From CAYWVK01 sp964461865 (lineage in GTDB: Bacteria > Patescibacteriota > Microgenomatia > Levybacterales > UBA12049): a stretch of DNA of 14,730 bases. The position numbers and the translations under genes are program-made. Positions 1 to 7,087 of the stretch are shown here, piece after piece. Positions within the stretch are counted from its first letter, which is position 1. Each line of letters starts with the position of its first letter. The stretch lies in contig CAYWVK010000012.1 of NCBI GenBank assembly GCA_964461865.1, forward strand, positions 1 through 14,730, given 5' to 3'. Under the pieces are notes generated by a model, which had not been told where the DNA came from, made no database searches, and worked only from the letters and a program-made list of their open reading frames with translations.

Positions 1-511
1 AATTTTAGCAGCAGCGTTAGTTGCCACAATTGATCCTTTCGAGCAGTTAAAAAAAGCAACAGATTCAAAGTTAAAAAATATTGCAGTTGAATTTCAAACA
101 GCAAATGTAAGATACTTTACAACCCATAGTGCTTTTCCATGGAACGATGAAGCTAGTATAAGAGCAGGTGAAAATACGGCATGTACTGATTTATCTTCTG
201 CGCCTATTGAAGGCGCATCGCTTTCAGATTTAACAGCATGTTTAGGTGATGCAAACACAAATTATACATTAATCGGTGAAGGAGAATTAAAGGCTTCATT
301 TACCTCAAATACTAATGATTTAGAGGAAGTAATAGTGTTCTGGTCTGATACTGATGAAAATAATTTGAAAGTGTGTTTTGCACCAACATCAAAATCACAA
401 AAATCATCTGGTGAAACTAAATGGTTAGCAACAGGAGAAGAAGATACAACAGGTGAAACATGTCCAGATGCAACAGCAGCAGATGGAACATGCTATTGGT
501 GTACAGAATAG
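1..511 (+). CDS. Type IV pilin (probably the major pilin), C-terminal part
   Basis: The frame is open from the left edge (first full codon at base 2) to a TAG at 509-511, giving about 169 residues; the start and leader peptide lie outside the window. The first visible residues, ILAAALVATIDPFEQLKKAT, match the end of the hydrophobic alpha1 helix of a type IV pilin followed by the polar helix that usually begins with DP and EQ. The rest is a globular domain with six cysteines; the last three sit in the final 20 residues, which end in CYWCTE, so disulfides are likely. It directly precedes pilD and is followed by an intrinsic terminator, which fits an abundant structural subunit. The pilin assignment rests on the helix and the neighbours; calling it the major pilin is inference. 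Confidence 0.8.
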   Translation, partial: ILAAALVATIDPFEQLKKATDSKLKNIAVEFQTANVRYFTTHSAFPWNDEASIRAGENTACTDLSSAPIEGASLSDLTACLGDANTNYTLIGEGELKASFTSNTNDLEEVIVFWSDTDENNLKVCFAPTSKSQKSSGETKWLATGEEDTTGETCPDATAADGTCYWCTE

Positions 512-524
512 ATAAGTGGTAAAT

Positions 525-1298
525 ATGATAACGCCCGCGATTATAATGATAGCGGGTTTTTTTATTGGTTCATTTTTAGGCGTAGTTGTTGATAGGGTTC
601 CTTTTAAAAAAACTATTTTAAAAGGAAGGTCAAAGTGTGATAACTGCAAAAAAAAGCTTGGGGTTATTGATTTAATACCTATTTTGTCGTATTTAATACT
701 CAAGGGTAAATGTAGGTACTGCCATAAAAAACTATCTTTATATTATCCATTCTACGAAATAGTAACAGGAGTCGTATATTTTATAACAACTTGGTATTTA
801 TTAGTAAGATTTGAGAGTCTTAATTTTTTAACTCTTTTTTTCTATCTTTTTATTGCTTCAATTCTAATCGTAGTTTTTTTTACCGATCTAAAGTATGGTG
901 TTATTCCGGATAGAATTATAGTTCCAGGGATTATAATTACTTTAATTTTTATTATTCTTAACTCCCCTACTTTAATTTTAAACTATATATCTTCTGCTAT
1001 CGCAGCATTTTTGTTTTTATTTTTTTTGTTTTTAATAACAAAGGGAAAAGGTATGGGTTTTGGTGATGTAAAATTCGCTTTTCTTATGGGGCTTTTACTT
1101 GGTTTTCCAAGTATTATTGTTTCATTTTATATGGCTTTCTTGACAGGGGCTTTTATCTCAATCATACTAATTTTATGCAGAGGAAAGCATTTTTTAAAAA
1201 AAACAATTCCATTTGGTCCTTTTCTATCATTAGCTACGTATATAGCCTTTTTGTGGGGAGAAATAATCTGGCAAAAAGCACTTCAGGTTTTACTTTAA
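525..1298 (+). CDS. pilD: Prepilin peptidase / N-methyltransferase PilD
   Basis: This is an aspartic membrane protease of family A24 that cleaves prepilins after the leader glycine and methylates the new N-terminal residue. From the ATG at 525 it is 257 residues, the normal family length. It has the N-terminal GSFLGVV segment, a zinc site of two CxxC pairs (C38, C41, C63, C66), and the two catalytic aspartates in TDLKYG (D121) and GFGD (D181). The late IPFGPFLSLA motif and about eight hydrophobic segments are also typical. An in-frame GTG at 516 and an ATG at 546 are alternative starts; 525 leaves 14 residues before GSF, as is usual. An intrinsic terminator lies within the first codons. The 3' end overlaps the next pilin gene. 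Its substrates are very likely the pilins encoded on either side. Confidence 0.93.
   Translation: MITPAIIMIAGFFIGSFLGVVVDRVPFKKTILKGRSKCDNCKKKLGVIDLIPILSYLILKGKCRYCHKKLSLYYPFYEIVTGVVYFITTWYLLVRFESLNFLTLFFYLFIASILIVVFFTDLKYGVIPDRIIVPGIIITLIFIILNSPTLILNYISSAIAAFLFLFFLFLITKGKGMGFGDVKFAFLMGLLLGFPSIIVSFYMAFLTGAFISIILILCRGKHFLKKTIPFGPFLSLATYIAFLWGEIIWQKALQVLL
534..563 (+). terminator. Intrinsic terminator inside the 5' end of pilD
   Basis: CCCGC (534-538) pairs with GCGGG (552-556). Four more pairs form inside the loop after one G/A mismatch (540-543 with 547-550), and seven T residues follow at 557-563. This is a textbook Rho-independent terminator, 22 bases after the pilin stop codon and within codons 4-13 of pilD. 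It should end most pilin transcripts and let only a fraction read into the assembly genes. Confidence 0.75.
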
Positions 1299-1786
1299 TC
1301 GAGCTTATAACGGTTGTTGGGGTAATTTCTATTCTTTCAATAATTGGTATAACAGCGCTTGATCCCATGACTCAATTTCAAAAATCTCAGGATGCCAGAA
1401 AAAAATCAGACCTTAGTCAAATTCAAAAAGTACTTGAATCATATTACGAGGATAATGATAGGTATCCGCAAACAATTGCTGAGGGAACAGCGTATTACAT
1501 CGCTGATGATGAGGGTGCAGCTGTTTATTGGGGTAGTTCTTGGCAACCATACATGAATGTTTTACCTAAGTCTCCTGATGCTACAGTTTATGTATATTAC
1601 GTTGACGAGAGCATGGGTGGACAGGCATATTATTTATATGCTAGTCTAAGTAGAGGAGGTAAGGATCCGCAAGCTTGTAATGAAGACGGAAGTCCTTGCC
1701 AAAGCGCATCAGATTTTGGTATTTCAACTGCTTGCGGAGGAGATGGTTGCAATTACGCAGTTTCCAGTCCAAACGTTAATCCATGA
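1253..1786 (+). CDS. GspG-like prepilin
   Basis: This is a type IV pilin-like protein. The processing site is G|FTLIELITVV with Glu at mature position +5, followed by a long hydrophobic helix and then the polar helix ARKKSDLSQIQKVLESYYED and a YP motif, as in GspG-type pseudopilins. The C terminus has closely spaced cysteines (CGGDGC), probably a disulfide loop. The mature protein begins at base 1289. The start is uncertain: the GTG at 1253 gives a 12-residue leader but has no ribosome binding site; a CTG at 1268 sits 7 bases after GGGGAG (1255-1260) and would give a 7-residue leader; the ATG at 1175 would give an unusually long 38-residue leader. All of these starts lie inside the 3' end of pilD, so translation is probably coupled to it. 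Confidence 0.87.
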   Translation: MGRNNLAKSTSGFTLIELITVVGVISILSIIGITALDPMTQFQKSQDARKKSDLSQIQKVLESYYEDNDRYPQTIAEGTAYYIADDEGAAVYWGSSWQPYMNVLPKSPDATVYVYYVDESMGGQAYYLYASLSRGGKDPQACNEDGSPCQSASDFGISTACGGDGCNYAVSSPNVNP

Positions 1787-2298
1787 AAAAGTTAATTTTT
1801 AAAAATAAAGGCTTTACTTTAATTGAGTTATTAATAGTAATTTCAATAATTGGTGTACTTGCTTCTCTTTTAATGGCTAATTTTATTGGTGTTAGGCAAA
1901 GAGCAAGGGATGCGCAAAGAAAAGCCGATTTAAGACAGCTTCAGGCCTCTTTAGAGCTATATAGAGCAGATATTGGGTCATATCCTTATTCTGAATTAAC
2001 AAATCCCCTACCCTCCGGTGTTTGCTTAGATGAAGACCTTGAAGATGAAAACTGTAACAGTACCGTATATATGCAGGAAATACCAAAAGATCCAATGGGA
2101 GATAGTCAAGCATATAACAGCGGGGATTATTGTTATGATGATTTAGGTAGTGGTGGTACAAGATACTATATTCTTGCCTGTTTAGAAAATTCTAATGACT
2201 CTCAAGCAACACCTTCCGATGAGTTACCAGTTGATATGGTCGATTGTTTAGCAACGGGTTGTTCATCAGGATATTTCTACTTAGTTAAAAATCCATGA
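1783..2298 (+). CDS. GspG-like prepilin
   Basis: This 171-residue prepilin has a classical short basic leader, MKKLIFKNKG, followed by FTLIELLIVISIIGVLASLL with Glu+5. The polar helix RARDAQRKADLRQLQASLEL and the YP motif are typical of GspG-like pseudopilins, as is the short C-terminal domain with several cysteines (for example CLATGC). The start codon overlaps the preceding stop as ATGA (1783-1786), so translation is coupled. It is similar to the preceding pilin in its first 60 or so residues, suggesting an old duplication. Whether it is a filament subunit or a minor subunit cannot be told from the sequence. Confidence 0.9.
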   Translation: MKKLIFKNKGFTLIELLIVISIIGVLASLLMANFIGVRQRARDAQRKADLRQLQASLELYRADIGSYPYSELTNPLPSGVCLDEDLEDENCNSTVYMQEIPKDPMGDSQAYNSGDYCYDDLGSGGTRYYILACLENSNDSQATPSDELPVDMVDCLATGCSSGYFYLVKNP

Positions 2299-2795
2299 TA
2301 TTTAAAAAAAACCTCAAGAAAAATTTAGGTTTTACAATAGTTGAAATAATTGTAGTTTTTTCTGTAATTGCTATACTTTCCTCAATTGGAGTTGCAGCAT
2401 CGGTAAACTATAGCCGTGCTCAATCTTTGGAGTCAGCATATCAAAATTTATTAACTACACTTAATCAAGCTAAGTCTTACTCACTCTCTCAATATAAACC
2501 AAATGAATGTAGCAATAGTGTTTTGGAAAAATACCTAATAGAGTTAGATGTGGAAAATAGTACTTATACATTTTCTGTAATTTGTGAAAGTCCACACGAA
2601 ATATCATCTACGAATTTACCTAAGGATGTTGCTTTTAGTAGTACTGAAATTACATCAAGGTTTTTTGAGTTTCCGATATTAACAGGTGGAATACATGCTG
2701 ATCCATTAACTTTATCTCCATGGGAAATAAGGCTTTTGGGGTCTGATAATAGATATAAAATAATTACAATTTATCAGGACGGTAGAATAAAATGA
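2295..2795 (+). CDS. Minor pilin, GspH/FimT type
   Basis: This 166-residue prepilin has the leader MIFKKNLKKNLG and the mature start FTIVEIIVVFSVIAILSSIG with Glu+5. After the helix, the segment with ARxQSLESAYQNLLTTLNQA-like spacing leads into a beta-rich domain. This is the layout of GspH/FimT, in which a helix of about 50 residues is followed by short strands. It starts with an ATGA overlap (2295-2298). It is the first gene in an H-I-J-K series, and that order supports the assignment more than sequence detail does. It is expected to join the initiating complex at the pilus tip. Confidence 0.82.
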   Translation: MIFKKNLKKNLGFTIVEIIVVFSVIAILSSIGVAASVNYSRAQSLESAYQNLLTTLNQAKSYSLSQYKPNECSNSVLEKYLIELDVENSTYTFSVICESPHEISSTNLPKDVAFSSTEITSRFFEFPILTGGIHADPLTLSPWEIRLLGSDNRYKIITIYQDGRIK

Positions 2796-3274
2796 ATGAT
2801 AAAGGACAAAGTTTAGTTGAGGTAATGGTTGCTTTAAGCGTAGCAATTGTTGTAATGACAGCAATTGTAATGTCTGTTGTAGTAGCTGTTGCAAATTCTC
2901 AATTTTCCAAAAGCCAAAATTTAGCTACGCATTATGCAAGGCAAGGTATAGAGCATTTGAGACAATTAAGTCGCACGGATTGGAATAATTTTACATCATA
3001 CTCAAGTCAGAAATATTGCTTAACCGGCGATTTTATGCTTTATGATATAGAGTCAACAATTTGTGGTGATAGTAGAATAAATAATTTTAAAAGAGAAATT
3101 GAAATTTATCACGAAAGTGATGATTGTGCTGTTGTTAACAGTGCAGAGCGCGGAAGCAAGGTTGTAGCTATTGTTTCTTGGAATGATGGTAAATGCCAAG
3201 CAGGGAATGCTTTTTGTCATGAAGTTAGGCTTGATTCTTGTCTTCGAAATATTAATTTAGTGCCCATACCATAA
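2792..3274 (+). CDS. Minor pilin, PilV/GspI type
   Basis: This 160-residue prepilin has a very short leader, MNDKG, and the mature start QSLVEVMVALSVAIVV with Glu+5. The SLVEVMVAL pattern is characteristic of the PilV/GspI group. It is followed by an HYARQGIEHLR segment, which resembles the AxxGIE region of minor pilins. The C-terminal domain has several cysteines. It begins with an ATGA overlap (2792-2795), and its stop shares one base with the next start (TAATG at 3272-3276). The expected role is in the tip complex that primes pilus assembly. Confidence 0.85.
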   Translation: MNDKGQSLVEVMVALSVAIVVMTAIVMSVVVAVANSQFSKSQNLATHYARQGIEHLRQLSRTDWNNFTSYSSQKYCLTGDFMLYDIESTICGDSRINNFKREIEIYHESDDCAVVNSAERGSKVVAIVSWNDGKCQAGNAFCHEVRLDSCLRNINLVPIP

Positions 3275-3873
3275 TGAAAATGAAAAATTTAAAATTTAAA
3301 ATTAAAAATTCCAAAGGCTATACCTTGGTTGAAATGCTAGCCGTAATTGTGGTTTTTGCAATAATTGGAGGTATTATTTCGGCAATTTTTGCATCATCAT
3401 TGAGGGGGTCGAATAAGGCAAATATTACAAACGATATTAGGCAAAATGGAAACTATGCATTAGCGCAAATGTCCAGGATGATTAATTATGCAAAAAGCTT
3501 TGATGGGATAAGTGTTGACGGAAGCGATGGTTCATATCAGGATTGTTACATAGAACCTGCTGGAGCAGGTACAACTACAACGACAATACTTAATGAATAT
3601 CATTATATAAAGATGACCAGTTTTGATGGTGGCCAAATTATTTTTTCCTGCGATGCTGAATCCGATGAAATTATTGCGTCAAACGGAGCATCTTTAGTTA
3701 ATACGGATATAGTTAGAGCAGAATCTTGCGTATTTACCTGTTTACAGTCAAGTGCTGCCTCTCCCCCGACAATTGGTATAAGCTTTATTCTTTCGCAAAA
3801 AGATGAAGGTGCTTTTTTTGAAAAAAAAGCAATAATACCATTTGAGACATCGGTAACCATGAGAAATTTATAA
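3274..3873 (+). CDS. Minor pilin, PilW/GspJ type
   Basis: This 199-residue prepilin has a 15-residue, lysine-rich leader ending in SKG and the mature start YTLVEMLAVIVVFAIIGGII with Glu+5. The helix is followed by NDIRQNGNYALAQMSRMI, which resembles the early globular region of PilW/GspJ proteins, and by a longer beta-rich domain as expected for the J subunit. It overlaps the previous gene by one base. It is followed by a 92-base gap, the only sizeable gap within the operon, which contains a hairpin and a possible promoter. Confidence 0.83.
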   Translation: MKMKNLKFKIKNSKGYTLVEMLAVIVVFAIIGGIISAIFASSLRGSNKANITNDIRQNGNYALAQMSRMINYAKSFDGISVDGSDGSYQDCYIEPAGAGTTTTTILNEYHYIKMTSFDGGQIIFSCDAESDEIIASNGASLVNTDIVRAESCVFTCLQSSAASPPTIGISFILSQKDEGAFFEKKAIIPFETSVTMRNL

Positions 3874-3886
3874 CAAATTCCCCTTC

Positions 3887-3902
3887 CTGTCAGGCTTGAC
3901 AG
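3887..3902. repeat. Perfect 6-bp inverted repeat between minor pilin genes
   Basis: CTGTCA (3887-3892) and TGACAG (3897-3902) form a perfect six-pair stem with a four-base loop, 14 bases after the GspJ-type pilin stop. There is no T-tract, so it is not an obvious terminator. The right arm overlaps a perfect TTGACA (3896-3901). It could be a regulator site, an mRNA processing hairpin or a remnant of a dispersed palindromic repeat. Confidence 0.5.
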
Positions 3903-3925
3903 CAACTATTATTGGCTGATACTCT
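3896..3925 (+). promoter_or_regulatory. Possible internal promoter before the PilX-like gene
   Basis: TTGACA (3896-3901) lies 18 bases before TACTCT (3920-3925), which has an upstream TG at 3917-3918 (extended -10 arrangement). The -35 box is perfect but the -10 box is poor (three of six). An in-frame GTG at 3933 lies 7 bases after the -10 box, the same spacing seen at other promoters in this window. Confidence 0.35.
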
Positions 3926-3965
3926 ATTAATAGTGGATAGATTGGTGGAAAAATATTTAAACATT

Positions 3966-4802
3966 ATGTTTAATAACCAAAAAGGACAAACAATGCTTAT
4001 TGTTGTTTTAGCAATTGTTATTGCGTTAACCGTTGGTTTATCTGTTGCTTCAAGAAGTATTGTGGGTATAAAAACAGCTACTGAAGAGGCAAATTCGCAA
4101 AAAGCACTTGCTGCAGCTGAAGCAGGAATAGAAAGGGCTTTACAAAAATTAACTGAAACAAGTTCTATTGACGGTGCTTTTGAGCTTGGAGAAGGAACAG
4201 AATCAACATACTCAACATCAGTGGCTAGTTTATCAGGAAGACTTTTGGTTTTAAATGGAGGAAATATGGTTAAAAAAGATGAAGGAATAGATTTGTGGTT
4301 TGTTTCACACAACGAAGATGGGACGCCTGATTATTTAAGTTCTTGGTCAGGAGATATTTCTGTTTATTGGGGAGAACAAGGGGATGAGTGTAGCCAGAGC
4401 CAGCTTACAAATACAATGGCTGCAGTAGAAATTGTTGTTATTGAAGGAACCAAGGATGCGCCATTATTAAGAAGATATGTTTATGATCCATGTTCTACAA
4501 GAAGGGACGTAAATAATTTTGATTTAGCTGATGCAGGCAAAGCAATTTTAGGTAAGACATTTTCTCATGGAAAAACAAATATTGAAGTTAATCAAGCAAT
4601 GTTGGCAAAAGTAATTCCGCTATATGCAAATGCGCCAGTTGCAATTGAAGTTACTTCAGGATCTGATCTTCCATCTCAGGGATCGGTAATTAGTTCTATT
4701 GGAAAATCAGGAACAACAGAAAGAAAAGTGACTGTTTTTCAGGGTTATCCTACACTGCCTGCTGAATTTTTTCCGAATAATTTTTTCTACCATAATTTAT
4801 AA
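3966..4802 (+). CDS. Minor pilin, PilX/GspK type, lacking Glu+5
   Basis: With the ATG at 3966 this is a 278-residue protein with the leader MFNNQKG and mature start QTMLIVVLAIVIALTVGLSV. Position +5 is Ile, not Glu. GspK is known to lack Glu+5, consistent with a subunit that caps the tip. SQKALAAAEAGIERALQKL is the AxAEAGIExA signature of PilX-like pilins. It completes an H-I-J-K gene order. In-frame upstream starts exist: a GTG at 3933 would give an 18-residue leader and fits the spacing of a possible promoter, and a TTG at 3912. The ATG at 3966 has no ribosome binding site, so the start is not settled. Confidence 0.85.
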   Translation: MFNNQKGQTMLIVVLAIVIALTVGLSVASRSIVGIKTATEEANSQKALAAAEAGIERALQKLTETSSIDGAFELGEGTESTYSTSVASLSGRLLVLNGGNMVKKDEGIDLWFVSHNEDGTPDYLSSWSGDISVYWGEQGDECSQSQLTNTMAAVEIVVIEGTKDAPLLRRYVYDPCSTRRDVNNFDLADAGKAILGKTFSHGKTNIEVNQAMLAKVIPLYANAPVAIEVTSGSDLPSQGSVISSIGKSGTTERKVTVFQGYPTLPAEFFPNNFFYHNL

Positions 4803-5837
4803 ATGAATAAAAAAGCCTTTGGTTTAGATATTGGAGCAACAACTATAAAGATAGTTTCTGTTGATAAACAGAATAATGGTTATCTTTTAAAATCTGCTTT
4901 AATCGCACCTGCTCCTCCAAGAGGGATTATGTCAGAGTCACCTTTAGACGAGGAAGAAATGGCCAGGACAATAAAAAAAGCAGTTGAGGAAGCAGGAATT
5001 GAGGAAAAAAATGTTAATGTAGCTTTGGCAGAAAATCAAGTATATACAAAAGTTTTAGAAATGCCTTTTCTTTCTGATCGTGAATTAGCTTCTGCAATAT
5101 ATTGGGAAGCAGAAAGAAACATACCTGTTCCTCTATCAAGTGTAACTTTAGCATGGAGTATTTTAAAAAAACCAGATAGTGCATCTGTAAATGAAAAAAT
5201 GGACGTCTTAATGGTAGGTGCTCCAACTATTCTTATATCGAAATATCAAAAAATATTAAGTATGGCAGAGTTAAGTATTAACGCCATGGAAACCGAAATT
5301 TTATCAACTATTAGATCTTTAGCTATTGGAGAATCTTTTCCCTCCACTTTAATAATTAGTATTGGTGCAATTACAACATCAATAGCTATTGTTAAAGACG
5401 GCGCGATGATTTTTAGCTATACGATGGCTGTTGGTGGAGTAGCTATAAATAGAGCAATTGCTACAGATCTTGCTTTAACTCCGGAGCAGGCAGAAGAATA
5501 TAAAAAAGCGTATGGAATAAACGATCAAACACTTGGTGGAAAAATAGGAAAAGCAAGTGAGCCAATATTATCTTCTATTTTAACGGAAGTAAAAAAAGCG
5601 ATTGCATTTTATAATCAAAAATTTAGTGGTTTGGATACAATCAGGCAAATTTTACTTTCAGGAGGAACAGCAAAGCTACCTGGAATTGATTTATATTTTG
5701 CCCAGAATTCAGGAATAGAAACAGCTATAGCAAATCCGTGGAAAGTACTTTCTCCCCAATCTGTTCCAAAAGAGGTTTTGGATAATGCTTCAGACTATGC
5801 AATTGCAGTAGGGTTGGCAATGAAAGATTATGAATAG
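4803..5837 (+). CDS. pilM: Type IV pilus assembly protein PilM
   Basis: This actin-like cytoplasmic protein binds the N-terminal tail of PilN and links the motor to the membrane platform. It has 344 residues, the normal length. The phosphate-1 motif FGLDIGATTIKIVSV is at residues 6-20, and the PilM hallmark YWEAERNIPVP is near residues 100-110. The phosphate-2 region ISIGAITTSIAIVKDG spans 185-200, and the adenosine motif LSGGTA is at 285-290. The aspartate usual in phosphate-2 is Ser186 here. The ATG follows the preceding stop directly (stop 4800-4802, start 4803), and the 3' end overlaps pilN by 8 bases. Confidence 0.94.
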   Translation: MNKKAFGLDIGATTIKIVSVDKQNNGYLLKSALIAPAPPRGIMSESPLDEEEMARTIKKAVEEAGIEEKNVNVALAENQVYTKVLEMPFLSDRELASAIYWEAERNIPVPLSSVTLAWSILKKPDSASVNEKMDVLMVGAPTILISKYQKILSMAELSINAMETEILSTIRSLAIGESFPSTLIISIGAITTSIAIVKDGAMIFSYTMAVGGVAINRAIATDLALTPEQAEEYKKAYGINDQTLGGKIGKASEPILSSILTEVKKAIAFYNQKFSGLDTIRQILLSGGTAKLPGIDLYFAQNSGIETAIANPWKVLSPQSVPKEVLDNASDYAIAVGLAMKDYE

Positions 5838-6366
5838 TAATATAAATCTTCTTGCAAAAAAAGAAGATGTTAATTTTAAAGAGAAAAAAAGAGTAAAAAT
5901 TCTAAAAATTATTGCTTATAGTGTTCTTGGTGCAACCGCTTTAACAGTAGTAGTGTTAATTATTTTTTATAGTCAGCTAAAACTTTCCAATATAAAAAAA
6001 GATCAGGAGTCTGCGATAAAAAACATGACCTACTTGCATGAAAAATCAGCAAAATTAATGTCGATAAATGATCGAATAAAAACAATTTCGGAAATATACA
6101 AAAAGAAAAAAGATTACCAAGCTACAATTGCAACATTGGCAAAGCAAATTCCAAGCAGTGTTAGAATTAACGGAATTGATATAACTAAAGATGAGGTAGA
6201 CATGAGAATTGCTTCGTCTTCTCTTTACGATATAAAAATTTTAATTGATAGGATGATAACATTAGCAGATGGTAAAAAAACAATACAAAATCTTACAATT
6301 GATAGTTTATCTTTAAATGCAAAGGACAATCGTTATAATCTGGTATTTAGTGCAAAATTATTATGA
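5830..6366 (+). CDS. pilN: Type IV pilus assembly protein PilN
   Basis: This is a bitopic inner-membrane protein of 178 residues. The N terminus has the short NINLL motif (residues 4-8) that docks in the PilM groove. A basic stretch and one transmembrane helix follow at about residues 25-48, then a coiled-coil region and a small ferredoxin-like domain. It overlaps pilM by 8 bases and pilO by 4 (ATGA at 6363-6366). It forms a heterodimer with PilO in characterised systems. The sequence itself is weakly conserved, so the assignment relies on the NINLL motif, the topology and the position. Confidence 0.88.
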   Translation: MNSNINLLAKKEDVNFKEKKRVKILKIIAYSVLGATALTVVVLIIFYSQLKLSNIKKDQESAIKNMTYLHEKSAKLMSINDRIKTISEIYKKKKDYQATIATLAKQIPSSVRINGIDITKDEVDMRIASSSLYDIKILIDRMITLADGKKTIQNLTIDSLSLNAKDNRYNLVFSAKLL

Positions 6367-7085
6367 ATAAAAAAGTAAATTTAGACAAAGGCGCAATAAA
6401 ACTACTTTATTCCCATTATAAAAATTATATAGTTCCAATCGCTATAATAATAGCTTGCATTATCCTCTTTTTCTTAGTAATTATCCCTCAAATACAAAAT
6501 GTAATTACATTACAACAAGAACAAAGAAGAGAAGAAGAAAAGCTTGAAATTTTAAAAAATAATTTAAACCTTTTATATAATTTAGATTCAAATACACTAG
6601 ATAAACAGCTTAAGCTTACTTCAAAAGCATTACCTGTTAATAAAGATTTTATCGGGATTTTATCAGGAATAGCAGTTGCTTCAAGTAAAGCAAGCGTAAC
6701 ACTTGGTGATTATGGATTTCAAGTTGGAGATATAAATAAAACTCCAACAAACGTCAAAGGTGTCCCCTCGTTAGAGCTTTCCTTAACAGTTAATGGTGAT
6801 TTAAATAATTTAATATCTTTTATTAAGGAGCTTGAAAAAACAATTCCGATATCCGAAATTATTGGTATAAACCTAACAAGTAGAAATGCAACAATAAAAA
6901 CTCTGTTTTATTATAAACCGCTTCCACAGGTTAAGATAAGAGATGATCAGCCTTTAAGTCCACTTTCACAGTCTACTATTACTGAGATTGATAATTTATC
7001 AAAATTAAATAATGCAAATATTTCAGATGAAGTGGTTCCAGCTCAAAATAGTTCTTCAAAAAGTGCGGTTTTTTCAGGATTTTAA
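6363..7085 (+). CDS. pilO: Type IV pilus assembly protein PilO
   Basis: This 240-residue bitopic protein has a short cytoplasmic N terminus, one transmembrane helix at about 21-43 (IVPIAIIIACIILFFLVII), and a charged coiled coil at about 44-75 containing QQEQRREEEKLEI. The domain that follows includes a SLELSLTVNGDLNNLISFIK segment, typical of PilO. A Ser/Asn-rich tail ends the protein. It is the last gene of the operon. No pilP or pilQ follows, as expected for a cell without a conventional outer membrane. It ends 2 bases from the 3' end of trmD on the other strand, and no terminator hairpin is visible there. Confidence 0.87.
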   Translation: MNKKVNLDKGAIKLLYSHYKNYIVPIAIIIACIILFFLVIIPQIQNVITLQQEQRREEEKLEILKNNLNLLYNLDSNTLDKQLKLTSKALPVNKDFIGILSGIAVASSKASVTLGDYGFQVGDINKTPTNVKGVPSLELSLTVNGDLNNLISFIKELEKTIPISEIIGINLTSRNATIKTLFYYKPLPQVKIRDDQPLSPLSQSTITEIDNLSKLNNANISDEVVPAQNSSSKSAVFSGF

Positions 7086-7087
7086 TT

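Noticed and set aside
425..703. Minus-strand frame across the pilin/pilD junction
   Set aside because: It is antisense to two well-supported genes and its cysteine-rich end is the complement of a TGC/GCA-rich repeat-like pilin tail.
3912..3965. TTG at 3912 as the start of the PilX-like gene
   Set aside because: It would give a 25-residue leader and lies inside the candidate promoter; ATG 3966 or GTG 3933 fit better.
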